Source: Rhynchopus euleeides | Lineage: Eukaryota; Euglenozoa; Diplonemea; Diplonemida; Diplonemidae | DNA length: 64,000 nt | NCBI GenBank assembly: GCA_963210315.1 | Contig: OY723320.1 | Location: 1,302,001 to 1,366,000, forward strand | Direction of reading: 5' to 3' | Shown: piece after piece, positions 55,150-64,000 of the stretch | Layout: each line of letters begins with the position of its first letter | Numbering within the stretch: position 1 is the first letter of the stretch | Position numbers and translations under genes: made by a program | The notes under the pieces: model-generated | Told to the model about the DNA's origin: nothing | Databases searched by the model: none | What the model saw: the letters and a program-made list of their open reading frames with translations, nothing else

Positions 55150-56186
55150 GCCCCACTTCACTATTTTGATCGATTTTTTGCTGTCTCGGAACCTGCCGTG
55201 CTGATTTTGTCACATATTGCCTGCGGTTACGCCAAGGTCGATACCATCCCATATTTTTCAGGAGATATCAGACGGCTACCCGATTTCCAGGGGAATTTGG
55301 GCATTTTTGAGGGGCGCGCAAAAGAGCCCCAGTTCAGGAATTTTCTGTTCAACATTTTTCAGAATCTCTTGCGATCGTGGATTCCGCTGTTCAAAATTCC
55401 CCCAGGGTACTGAGGCTGATCTGGAAAAAACGGATGACCGGTCCTTCAACCCACTCCACACGTCACATACCCCCCTGAGGGTGGTTGAGCAGGTCGGCAC
55501 AACGGGACCTGCCATTGCGGGCTGGCACCCAGGGGTGTTCCACTCCATCAAATTGAGAATTTTTTTAGATCTCGGATTCTACTGTGCTGATTCTGTCACA
55601 GATTGCATGTGTTTGGGCCAAGTGTTGCCACCGCGCAGATTTTTTTCAGTAAAAATCTTCGCCACCCCGATTTTCGGGTGAAATCGGTGGCTTTTGAGGG
55701 GTCCACAAAGGAAGTATATTTCAAGAATCTTCTGCCCATTATTTTTCAAAATTTCTTGCGATGGTGGGTTCCACGAGTCAAAATACCCCAGACTACGTAC
55801 TTTTCCAAACAAAAACAAACGTGTTGTGTGCCTTGCATACCAAAGAGAAAGGTCGCAAAAACGGAAATTGGGTCGACCCCCACCACTTGCCCGTATATAC
55901 CTGCAATTGCGTGTTGGCACTCGGGGGTGTTCCACTCCACTAAATTGACCGATTCTTTTTTTCTCGGATTCCGCTGGGCTGATTCTGTCACAGATTGCCC
56001 CTGGTTCCGCCATTTCATGCATCACCTCGGAGTTTTTTCAGGAGAAACTCACCAACCCCCAATTTTGGGGTGAAATAGGCCTTTTTGGGGGGGTGCGTAA
56101 AGGAGCCCCATTTCAGGATTTTTATTCGCACTATTTTCCAAAATTTCTTGCGATGGTGGATTCCGCGAGTCAAAATACATCCGATT
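55150..56186 (+). repeat. Three diverged tandem copies of an about 390-bp repeat
   Basis: Copies begin near 55150, 55550 and 55940. Shared blocks in order are TCTCGGA(T/A), GTGCTGATT(C/T)TGTCACA, TTTTTTCAG, GG..AAAT..G...TTTTGGGG and TTTCTTGCGATGGTGG...CGAGTCAAAATAC. Copy boundaries carry GGCACTCGGGGGTGTTCCAC-type sequence. The repeats end exactly where the foldback element at 56187 starts. Confidence 0.65.
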
Positions 56187-56294
56187 GGGGGTCTTCGCTG
56201 GTCGACAAACTTCGACAAACTTCGTCAGTTTTCAGCCAATTCAACAGGAAATGCCCCAAAATGCACTGACGATCACCCTGTAGCGAAGACCCCC
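56187..56294. mobile_element. Small foldback element right of the satellite (GGGGGTCTTCGCT ends)
   Basis: 108 bp with the same inverted ends and first 40 bases as 31298-31451. Confidence 0.75.
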
Positions 56295-56387
56295 ATTACC
56301 TACTTTTCGAAAGAAAAAAAATGCGAGGTTGCGCCTTCGAGATCAATGACAAAATGTTGCAGAAACGGAAAATAAAGTCGGACCCCC

Positions 56388-56408
56388 TTGGTGTCTAAAG
56401 GGTTAAGG
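56388..56408 (-). repeat. Right copy of the 21-bp inverted repeat bounding the satellite block
   Basis: TTGGTGTCTAAAGGGTTAAG followed by G, the perfect reverse complement of 31120-31140. Confidence 0.7.
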
Positions 56409-57292
56409 TTTTCCCTACCCCCCCCCCCCCCTCCCACACCACTCCTCCGCGGATTGGGGCACCGCCTCCTTAAAAGGCACTGGGCAGTGGCAGGGAAGTG
56501 GTGTTTCTCCCCCCCCCCCCCCTCTCCCCTCTCCCCCCCCCTGCAATCGAACAACATAAGGATAATCAATGACCCGTTTTTCTGGTGGAAGCGTCCAATG
56601 CAACTCTCACAGTACAGAGGCCAGAAGGATCCCGTAATATTTCCCATCGTGTGACACTGTGTGTGTGGGGCGGAACCCGGGAGTCGGGCGGACAACCCCC
56701 ACCCAGGCCGGGAGTTGCCTCCTCCTTCCCTTACTCTTACACCGGAGCTTCCGGTGCACTTCCACGCCGCTGCGCTCCGCCACCCTCCCACATAGACATG
56801 TGGAGAGATGAGTGGAGGAGTCCGCCGAGAGAGGATGAGGGGGGGGGGGGAGTCTGTGGGTGTGGAGGCGATGGGGTGGGGGGGGGGGGGGGGGAGGGGG
56901 AACACCTCTGAACCCTGCAAATCGAATTCGATTAAATGGGGGTGTGTGGTGGGTGGTTGGGGTGTGGCGAGCGTTTCCGCGTTCCCCCCCCAACCCCGCC
57001 CCGCGTGTGTGTGTGGAGGCCCGTACTGCAAAGTTTGTTGTTCGCCTGACAGCCTCATTGAGGTGCCTGCCGCTGTCTGAGCTCCCCTCCTCCTCCTCCT
57101 CGCTAGCGTCTCTCTGCACCCATTGCCTGTTGTTGTGGCAACCCTGGGCTGTCCCAGGCACCTGCAGTGGCTTGTGCCTGTCATGTGGCTCCCCAGCCTC
57201 AGCATACCGCACTGCACACACCGCCACGTACAGCGGAGGGGTTTTGTTTGTGGTAGTGCAAAGGAATAAAAAAGAAGCGGTGCCAAAAAAAA
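56409..57292. other. Upstream region of WD40 paralogue B
   Basis: C runs (about 56419-56432, 56509-56522), a G run (about 56876-56893) and a (CCT)n stretch near 57087. No gene is supported; it probably includes promoter and 5' UTR. Confidence 0.5.
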
Positions 57293-58423
57293 ATGGATGT
57301 TTCGGTGCGGCATGTCGACAGCGGGCACAGCTGTGTCGTCGGTGTTCCGGAAGGTGGGACCGTGTCCGGGCTGAAGGCGGATGCGCTGGAGGAGATGTTC
57401 GCGGGTTCCGTCGACGCAGCCCGCGAGGCTGCGAACGTGGCGGCACGCATCGAAGGGTGTGAGGAGGAGCTGGACGATGCAGAGCGCGTTGCCGACACGG
57501 GTCTGGAGGACGGGGGTGCTGTCCAGCTCGTCCCACGCTGGCCCATCGTCACGGCTCCCGCAGTCTACTCAAGTGGGCACGGCAATGTCATACAGTGCAT
57601 CACACTGTCGAGGTGTGGGAGGCTGTGTGCTGTGGGTTGCTTCAAGGGACACATCACTGTGTTTGACACCAGCACCGCTGCTGCGGTGGCGGACTTCACG
57701 CATGCCGACAAGTATATACTTGAGACACCCTTCTCAGTCTGTGGGACGCGGCTGGCAACATGCTCTTTTGACGGCACCATCTGCGTGTGGCTGACAGCAA
57801 CGTGGGAGCAGGTGTGCATGCTGCGCCACAACAACGACCCTACCGTGTGGAGTGCAGCATGGACACACTGCGGACGTCTGGTGTCCGGAGACAAGACGGG
57901 GAGAGTGCACGTGTGGGACTTGAACGGCACCCCGAGCGCCACAGTGCTGGAGGTTCACAGCAAGGCTGCTATGGCCGTTGCTGTGTCGAGGATAAGGATC
58001 TTCAGCGGGTCAGAAGACAATACCATCTGTGTGTGGGACATCAGCACCCTCTCACACATACGCACCCTGGACGAGCACAGCCACCGTGTCTCCGGACTCG
58101 CCCTGACCCACGACGAGCAGCAGCTGGTGTCATGCTCTCACGACAAGTCTCTCAAGGTGTGGTGCACAGCCTCCCTCAGCTGCCTGCGTACTCTGGTGCA
58201 GGGCAGCCTTATCTACTCACTCGCTGTGTCGCAGCCAGGTGATGTTGTTGCCGTGGTGGCTATCCTGGGAACCGGGTTTTACCGCCTCAGCACCCATGAG
58301 TGTCTGGCAGCTGTGGGCACAAAGGACCACGGTGTTGCACTCAGCCCCTGCGGGAGATGGGCCTTCACACCAAAGAACATGAGTGATCTCTCGGTGAGTG
58401 ACGTGCCTTCCGTGTCGCCTTGA
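57293..58423 (+). CDS. WD40-repeat protein with ubiquitin-like N-terminus (paralogue B)
   Basis: 376 residues, collinear with the gene at 17994-19112 from the first Met. Residues 1-80 form the same ubiquitin-like leader (VSVRHVDSGHSCVVGVPEGG... DGGAVQLVPRW). Blades are clearer than in paralogue A: CVWLTATWEQV, HVWDLNGTPSA, TICVWDISTLSHIRTLDEH and SLKVWCTASLSC, with SGSEDNT and SCSHDKS turns typical of WD40 strands. The last blade is again weak. A scaffold or recognition role is likely; the partner is unknown. An AATAAA begins at 58423, overlapping the stop codon (TGAATAAA), so the 3' UTR may be extremely short. The two paralogues lie 39 kb apart on the same strand, with the satellite block between them. 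Confidence 0.88.
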   Translation: MDVSVRHVDSGHSCVVGVPEGGTVSGLKADALEEMFAGSVDAAREAANVAARIEGCEEELDDAERVADTGLEDGGAVQLVPRWPIVTAPAVYSSGHGNVIQCITLSRCGRLCAVGCFKGHITVFDTSTAAAVADFTHADKYILETPFSVCGTRLATCSFDGTICVWLTATWEQVCMLRHNNDPTVWSAAWTHCGRLVSGDKTGRVHVWDLNGTPSATVLEVHSKAAMAVAVSRIRIFSGSEDNTICVWDISTLSHIRTLDEHSHRVSGLALTHDEQQLVSCSHDKSLKVWCTASLSCLRTLVQGSLIYSLAVSQPGDVVAVVAILGTGFYRLSTHECLAAVGTKDHGVALSPCGRWAFTPKNMSDLSVSDVPSVSP

Positions 58424-58880
58424 ATAAAAACAGTTAGGCCCCTCCCTTGCGTGCTCTGCACCAACAAACAGTGTTATCTTTGGGCAACGCCTTGCTTTCT
58501 AGCCAGCCTTGGACAACACCCCATGACTTTCCTGGCCTGCCTCTGTTGGAGGCAAGCTGTGTGCGGTGCATCTGACGTGAGAAAAGAGAACATATCTGAT
58601 TGACACAAGTGCACTGCAGACGGGGCTCCACACACCCTTCCACTCCCCTCCGAAGCGACACCGCCGAAATTGGTGAAGCTCCCCAATGCGGGCCTTTTGG
58701 CGCGCAATACCTTCTTGCCCCCCGCACAGTGAACCCGACCACCCACACGCTACGTCCACCCGGCAGGTTTGTTTTTTTTGCACCACCCTTCGAAATACCG
58801 ACACCACCACCACCACTACCCCCGTTGTGTGTGCACACCTCCACCTGCCCCATCTGTCCGGCCACCCCACACACGTCGCC

Positions 58881-60182
58881 ATGGCTTTTTGGTGGTGCAA
58901 CCCGGACTACTCCTTCCCGCTGGCCGGCTTTCCACTGCACCTGGCGTGCGCCGAGGGCGATGCGCCAAAGGTGAGGGCACTGCTCGACTCGGGCGCGCAG
59001 GTGGACCAGGCGTTGGGCGAAACCGCCTTCGCCACCCCGCTCCAGATTGCCTGCTGGGTCGGCAATGCGGGATGCGTCGTGGAGCTGCTGCGAGGGGGTG
59101 CCGATGTATCCCGGCACATCAAACTGTACGAGTCCCGCACCGCCCTCCACTGGTCTGCCGAGCGGGGGGCTTGCGATTCCCTGGGGCACCTGCTGGCCGC
59201 AGGGGCTGACATCGACGCGACAGACGCGTCCGGCCGGACCCCTCTCTACTATGCGACATGCGAGGGCCACGCCCGCACCGTCAGGGCTCTGATCGATGCC
59301 GGCGCGCATCCCGACGGCACAGCAGATGACGTCCTCCTCCATGTCGCCTGCCTCAAGGGCCACGCCGACTGCGCCCTCGAGCTACTCCAAGGAGGGGCAG
59401 ACGTCAACAAACGGTGCAACGAGGGGTATCCCGCGATGTTCGTCGCCGCTGTTTTCGGGCATGATGCATGCATCAAGGTCCTGGCTGAGGCAGGCGCTGA
59501 CATCAATGCTACAGACGCCTCGGCGTGGACCGCTCTCTGCGTCGCTGCGTCGAAGGGCCAGGCAGGCTCTGTGAGGGCGCTGCTCGATGCGGGGGCACGT
59601 GTGGCGGCAGGCCCCTCCAACTGCCCAGTCCTCCACATCGCATGCCAGGGAGGGCATCGCGACTGCATCTCCGAGCTCCTCCAGGCAGGCGCAGACGTCG
59701 AAGGGAAAGATGGCAACGGCAGCACCCCTCTGTTCCGCGCTGCGCAGTTCGGCCATGAGTCATGTGCTGCACGCCTGATCGCAGCAGGTGCCGATCCCAA
59801 CACTGCAAACAACTCAGGCCGCACGCCTCTGTGTATTGCTGCAGTGAAGGGGCACGCAGGTGCCGTGAGGGTGCTGCGCGAGGCGGGTGCGCATATTGCA
59901 TCGGGGCCTGACGGCAGCACCCCGCTGCACCTCGCCTGTGAGGCTGGGCATGCCGGCTGCGTCGCGGAGCTGCTGGAGGGCGGGGCGGACGCCGGCCAGC
60001 GGGACGGCAACGGGTGTACACCTCTGGACCTAGCCACGGAGCACGGGCATGGCGCGTGCGTTGAAAGGCTGAGCGCAACGCGGGCAGGTGTTGCCAGCTG
60101 CCCCAGAGCTGGGGCAGCGAAATGCCAAGGCAGGCCTGGGGCGGCCCCTAACTGCGGCTGCCACACCTGCAGCGTCTTGTGA
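58881..60182 (+). CDS. Ankyrin-repeat protein with C-terminal CaaX-type motif
   Basis: 433 residues. The start at 58881 (GTCGCCATGG, good context) immediately precedes the first repeat; an in-frame ATG at 58686 lies in leader sequence. Twelve ankyrin repeats run almost end to end, recognised by TPLHLAC..GH, VxxLLxxGAD and xxDxxGxTP (for example PLHLACAEGD, TPLYYATCEGH, TPLFRAAQFGH, TPLHLACEAGH). This forms a long solenoid for protein binding. After the last repeat, about 45 Ala/Gly/Cys-rich residues end in CHTCSVL. The last four residues, CSVL, fit a CaaX box; terminal Leu favours geranylgeranylation, and the Cys three residues before could be palmitoylated. A membrane-tethered scaffold is therefore inferred. 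No intron. Confidence 0.88.
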   Translation: MAFWWCNPDYSFPLAGFPLHLACAEGDAPKVRALLDSGAQVDQALGETAFATPLQIACWVGNAGCVVELLRGGADVSRHIKLYESRTALHWSAERGACDSLGHLLAAGADIDATDASGRTPLYYATCEGHARTVRALIDAGAHPDGTADDVLLHVACLKGHADCALELLQGGADVNKRCNEGYPAMFVAAVFGHDACIKVLAEAGADINATDASAWTALCVAASKGQAGSVRALLDAGARVAAGPSNCPVLHIACQGGHRDCISELLQAGADVEGKDGNGSTPLFRAAQFGHESCAARLIAAGADPNTANNSGRTPLCIAAVKGHAGAVRVLREAGAHIASGPDGSTPLHLACEAGHAGCVAELLEGGADAGQRDGNGCTPLDLATEHGHGACVERLSATRAGVASCPRAGAAKCQGRPGAAPNCGCHTCSVL

Positions 60183-61292
60183 GCAGCACAGCTTGTGCAC
60201 GCCTGACTCGTATGCTATTTGTGATAGGTGATATTCGCTCCGTGCCACTGTGCGTGTGTCACATGTGTGTGTGTACATGTGTTGAAACCAGTTTTAAGGC
60301 GGTGTCTGTCTAGCGAACGTTCTCGTCAGAAGCACCTCCCCTCACGTCCGACACTTCGTGAGGATTCCCCCTACGTGGCCCAGTTTCGTTCGTACTCACG
60401 TACTCCCTCCACTGGCCGAACTCTGCAGCGTGATCAGCAGCTTCCTTGGAACTCAGAGTGATCAAATCCTGAGCGGAGCCATGCAGGGGGGTAAAAAGGA
60501 AAATGAAGACACGGAACGACGCACAGCAACCCGAAAAAGAAGAATGAAAGAGGTCTGCCTGTTCTGGGTGCGGGGTGGGCACTGTTCAACCCAACCGCTG
60601 AAAAACCATCCCAGGCTCTTGTACACATTAGCGTGTGTGTCAAATCGTGACACTCATACTTAAAGGCCCATCACACATCCTACAGTTTATTTGCATTCCT
60701 CAGTCCCATGTTTGATTCTGTTCGATTTCATTGCTTTTCCGCGCCGTGGGGGCCCGTGATGTGGCAAAAACGGTGCACGGCGAGGGGGGCAGGCTTCTGG
60801 AGCTTGCATGGCTGGGCTTGTGGCGTTTTGTGGCTCTCATGACGTTTCGGCGCTCATCCTCTCGCCGTATCGGTGCTGCCTGCTGCAGGCAGTCGAGTAC
60901 CAACACATTATTTGTTGAGATTCTCTTGTCGGTTGCTTCGCGACAACACTTATGTATTTTCTGCATATTTTCTGCAGAACGACCCTCTCGGGTTGGGCGC
61001 AAACCAGCGCCTGATCTTTGGGGCCCTCGCTACCAGGTGTGACTGAGTGAGAAACAGGAGCTGTGGCTGGTAGCGAGGGACCCCCATATCTTTGTTTTTT
61101 CGTGACAAAACGCACCGTGCTGCACGGAAAGCGTTCAGATTCAGATCTAAAAAAGGTTGCAAAGCGGTGCCTGGCCCGCCACCCGTCCCCACGCCCGCCC
61201 CATGATATGCTCTTGGGGTTGCAGTGGTTGCACCGCCTCGTGACTTCGCCGCACACCGCACCACCGCCCAGACACACAAGCAAAGACCAATC
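60183..61292. other. Intergenic with one hairpin
   Basis: No gene is supported. The only structure is the inverted repeat at 61024-61079. Confidence 0.5.
61024..61079. repeat. 13-bp perfect inverted repeat with 30-nt loop
   Basis: CCCTCGCTACCAG at 61024-61036 and its exact complement CTGGTAGCGAGGG at 61067-61079. It lies about 215 bp upstream of the DUF4116 gene start; its role is unknown. Confidence 0.7.
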
Positions 61293-63966
61293 ATGTCTGT
61301 TGAATCGATGGAGGTGTTCCTGAAGGACAGGCTGTGTGGGGAGCAGCATGCGGTGCACATCGGGGAGGGCGACACCCCGGTGCAGCTCAGGTCAAAGGCA
61401 CTCGACGTCGCTCTCGGGTCGCCTGCAGATGCCCTCCCAGAAGACGTGGAGCTGTCGGTGGATGGGGAGGTGCTCGACGACAGCACCCCTCTGTGCGGTG
61501 CCCCAGGCATATCGCAGGGGTGCTGCATCGACGTGGCGCTGTCGGGTGCTCGCTTCGTCGAGGTGTTGGAGAAGCGAAGGCGTCATCACCCGTCGGGGTA
61601 CCACATTGGCATCAACGCCATCAACACCATACCTGCGTGGGCACGGCACCTGCGTGATGTGGCACTTGCGGTGGTGCGGTGTGACGGCACTGCGTTGCAG
61701 CACCTCGGTGAGTCATTCCGCGGTGACAAATACATCGTTGCGGTCGCGGTGCGCCGTCACGGCGACGCACTTCAACACGCTTCCGAAGACCTCCGTGCCG
61801 ATGAGGACCTGGTCCTCGCGGCTCTCCTGTCTGCATCCAATTTCCCATTTCACAAAAATCTGCCGCATGCACTGCTCAGCAACAAACCCTTCGTCCTCAC
61901 TCTTGTGCAGCGCCAGGGATATGCCCTCCAGTACGTCGATGCAGCGCTTCAGGCCGATCGGGAGGTGGTCGTGGCGGCAGTCCAAGACAACGGAGACGCG
62001 CTCCAGTTCGCCTGCGAGTCCTTCCGCAACGACAGGCAGGTGGTCATGGCGGCTGAAGGTGGCAGACCCAGTAATGCAGCACTGCTCGACGACAAAGATT
62101 TAGCTCTCCGTGATGTCCGTGTTTCCCGGGAACCTGGTGTTCAGCCGAATTGTGAGGACAGGGAGGTGATGCTGACTGCCGTGCGCCTGTGGAAGTCGTC
62201 CTTCAGGTGTGCATCTTCCGCACTGCGTTGTGACAGGGAGTTCCAACGCGAGGCTGTGCTGTGGCAGGGGGCTACATTGGCGCTTGTCCCCAAACCGATG
62301 GTGCCGGGCTTGGATGTGCCACTCCACCAAGACAGAGACATTGTCCTTTCAGCAGTCGAGACCAGCCCCGCTGCACTCAACCATGCCGACCCTTCCCTGC
62401 AGGGCGACAGGGAGGTGGTGCTCGCTGCGATGCACAGCAGAACGTGGGGGCAGGAAGTCGCACTGTGCTGTGCACCCTCACACCTGAAGAAGGACGAGGA
62501 GGTGGTGCTGGCAGGTGTGCGGCGTGACCCAAATGTGCTCCAAGAAGCAGACCCATCGCTTCTCATCAACAGAGACTTCTTGCTGCAGTGTGTCAAGCTG
62601 CAGGGATGTGCCCTGGGGTACGCCGACCCGTCTGTGTCCAGCGACAGGGATGAACCTTTTGAACGGGCGCCTCCACGTGGCGAACCCCGGTAACGGTGAG
62701 GGTAGAGACCGGCGAAGATCCGTTCATTTTTCCGCTGCGTGCCCTATTTCAATACAGCGGGGGGCCCTTTTTCGCAGCTTTGAGCGTTATTGATGTTGTG
62801 GTGTTTGTGATTTCCCTTTTACCGTGGTGCACGCAACAGCTGGCGCTCGTCGGCTCGCAGGTTACGAGGCAATTGCTAGTCACACTGCTTGAGAGGCCTT
62901 CGGGCATTCGTTTGCTAGTAGCTTAGCTACACTTCTTCACTCCGTCTGAGGGGGCGGGTAGGGGGCTGCCATCAGCCCCCTGCCGTCCTGTGGTGTGTGC
63001 CCTTCTAGCTTCCATTTTTAAATCTAACACCGGTGTGTGTCCCGTGTGTCTTTTCCCTTCCCCACCCCCACACACGCATGCCGGACGGACGCTGGATAGC
63101 CTGCTCGACAGGCTAGCTCGGACCTGTGGCCGACGGGCCGGGGTCGGACCTCGTTCGGTTCAAACCCAACTAATGTGTCCAGCGACAGGGAGGTGCAGCT
63201 TGCTGCAGTGGCACAGGAACCAGATGCCTTGCGGTTCTGTGATGAGTCGATCCGCAGCAACAGAGATGTAGTCCTCACAGCCGTGCGGAAGGGGGGCTAT
63301 GCTTTGGAGCATGCTTCAGACGACCTGCGCAAGGATCGTGAGGTCGTCCTTGCCGCTGTGAGGTCGTGGGAGAGTGCGCTCATGTATGCTGATGTGGCAT
63401 TCCACGAGGACGAGGAGGTGGTGCTCGCAGCCACAAACCTTGACGGGTTTGGTCTTCAGTACGCCGACCCTTCATTCCTCAGCAACAGAGATTTCATGCT
63501 TGCAGCCATCCGCAAGTGCGGGTGTGCTATTGGGTACGCCAGTGCTTCACTGTGCCGTGACAAGGAGCTTCAACTGGCGGCCGTCTTGCAGGACGGGAGG
63601 GCGCTGCAGTACGCCGACCCTTCACTGCGAAGCGACAGGTCGGTTGTGCTTCAAGCGGCTCGTGCACACGGCGGTGCGCTGCGGTTCGCCGATCCTGTGT
63701 TCTGCAGTGACGAGGAGGTGGTGCTCGCAGCCGTGTCAAGTTCTGGCAGTGCGCTGCGCTTCGCCCACAACACACTGTGCAACAAGCGCGAGGTGGCGCT
63801 GGCGGCTGTGCGCCAGGAGGGATGGGCCCTGAAGTACGCCCCCACAGCGCTGTGCTGCGACAAGGAGGTGGTGCTGGCGGCTGTGCGTGCCGACCCAGAC
63901 GCCTTCATCTACGCGTCTGCCCCGCTGCGCCGGGACAGTGACGTTCTTGCTGCCGCCTTCCCATGA
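61293..63966 (+). CDS. Ubiquitin-like plus DUF4116-repeat protein, interrupted by an intron or insertion
   Basis: The start at 61293 opens a ubiquitin-like leader (residues 1 to about 95: EVFLKDRLCGEQHAVHIGEG, then ELSVDGEVLDDSTPLCGAPG). It is followed by many DUF4116 repeats of about 25-50 residues with the signature DREVVLAAVxxxGxALxxADxSLxxD. Function of DUF4116 proteins is not established. Read through, the frame stops at 62693 (466 residues), and the repeats resume in another frame at 63175. Splicing at GT 62690 and AG 63182 gives join 61293-62689, 63183-63966, 726 residues in frame, ending at the TGA at 63964-63966. If that intron is not used, the gene is broken by a 523-bp insertion flanked by 18-bp direct repeats. 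I favour the spliced model moderately. Confidence 0.75.
62690..63182 (+). other. Candidate intron within the DUF4116 gene
   Basis: 493 bp, donor CCCCG|GTAACG (non-optimal), acceptor GTGTCCAG|CG with a possible branch site ACTAAT just upstream and a pyrimidine-rich stretch about 130 bp before. It is phase 2 and frame-restoring. The acceptor sits inside TGTGTCCAGCGACAGGGA (63174-63191), an exact copy of exon sequence at 62633-62650. The intron contains a perfect hairpin GGGGGCTG-CCAT-CAGCCCCC (about 62958-62980). Confidence 0.55.
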
Positions 63967-64000
63967 TCTGCATCATCACGACAAGAGACGCTGCTGACTC

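Noticed and set aside
61024-61079. Hammerhead-like CTGAGTGAGAAAC in the hairpin loop
   Set aside because: The core would need CTGATGA and a stem II between it and GAAA; neither is present.
62633-63174. Relation between the 541-bp spacing of the direct repeats in the DUF4116 gene and the 541-bp mobile unit
   Set aside because: The sequences show no similarity; the equal length appears to be coincidence.

Overview
This window is nuclear DNA of a GC-rich, gene-sparse unicellular eukaryote, most likely an alga or other protist. The evidence is protein-coding genes of eukaryotic type (a type II membrane glycosyltransferase, a secreted papain-family protease, WD40, ankyrin and DUF4116 repeat proteins), a canonical GT-AG intron inside the protease gene, long C/G homopolymers, and a very high load of inverted-repeat elements and satellites. 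DUF4116 repeats are known mainly from algae and other protists and from giant viruses, but I cannot name the species. No rRNA gene, convincing tRNA or CRISPR array was seen. Coding density outside the satellite is low (about ten genes), and most genes have no intron.

Layout. 1-5 kb: two head-to-tail copies of a glycosyltransferase gene, the first cut by the window edge. 5-17.5 kb: a repeat-rich belt with three near-identical copies of a 541-bp unit (two forming a giant palindrome), a 691-bp AT-rich palindrome, two 121-bp terminal-inverted-repeat elements carrying a hammerhead-ribozyme-like core, one orphan gene, and a 2.3-kb inverted-repeat element with an orphan ORF and a rearranged histone-H2B-like ORF. 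18-21.5 kb: a ubiquitin-like/WD40 gene followed by a one-intron cysteine protease gene. 22-28 kb: intergenic DNA with further inverted-repeat elements and a 60-bp dispersed hairpin repeat. 28-30 kb: one gene of unknown function. 31.1-56.4 kb: a block bounded by a perfect 21-bp inverted repeat. It holds a 21.3-kb array of 687 monomers of exactly 31 bp, a short flipped terminus, a second diverged 22-copy 31-bp array, and about 390-bp tandem repeats. 57-64 kb: a second ubiquitin-like/WD40 paralogue, an ankyrin-repeat protein ending in a prenylation-type motif, and a ubiquitin-like/DUF4116 repeat protein interrupted by an insertion that can be read as an intron.

The genes do not form an obvious pathway. 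The shared theme is expansion: duplicated glycosyltransferases, duplicated WD40 genes, and intracellular repeat proteins with ubiquitin-like leaders. The observations most worth following are the indel-free 31-bp satellite with its higher-order structure and hairpin-bearing monomer, the hammerhead-like elements, the palindromic 541-bp family, the rearranged H2B-like ORF, and the apparent intron gain in the DUF4116 gene. All functions are inferred from reading the sequence; no database search was run.
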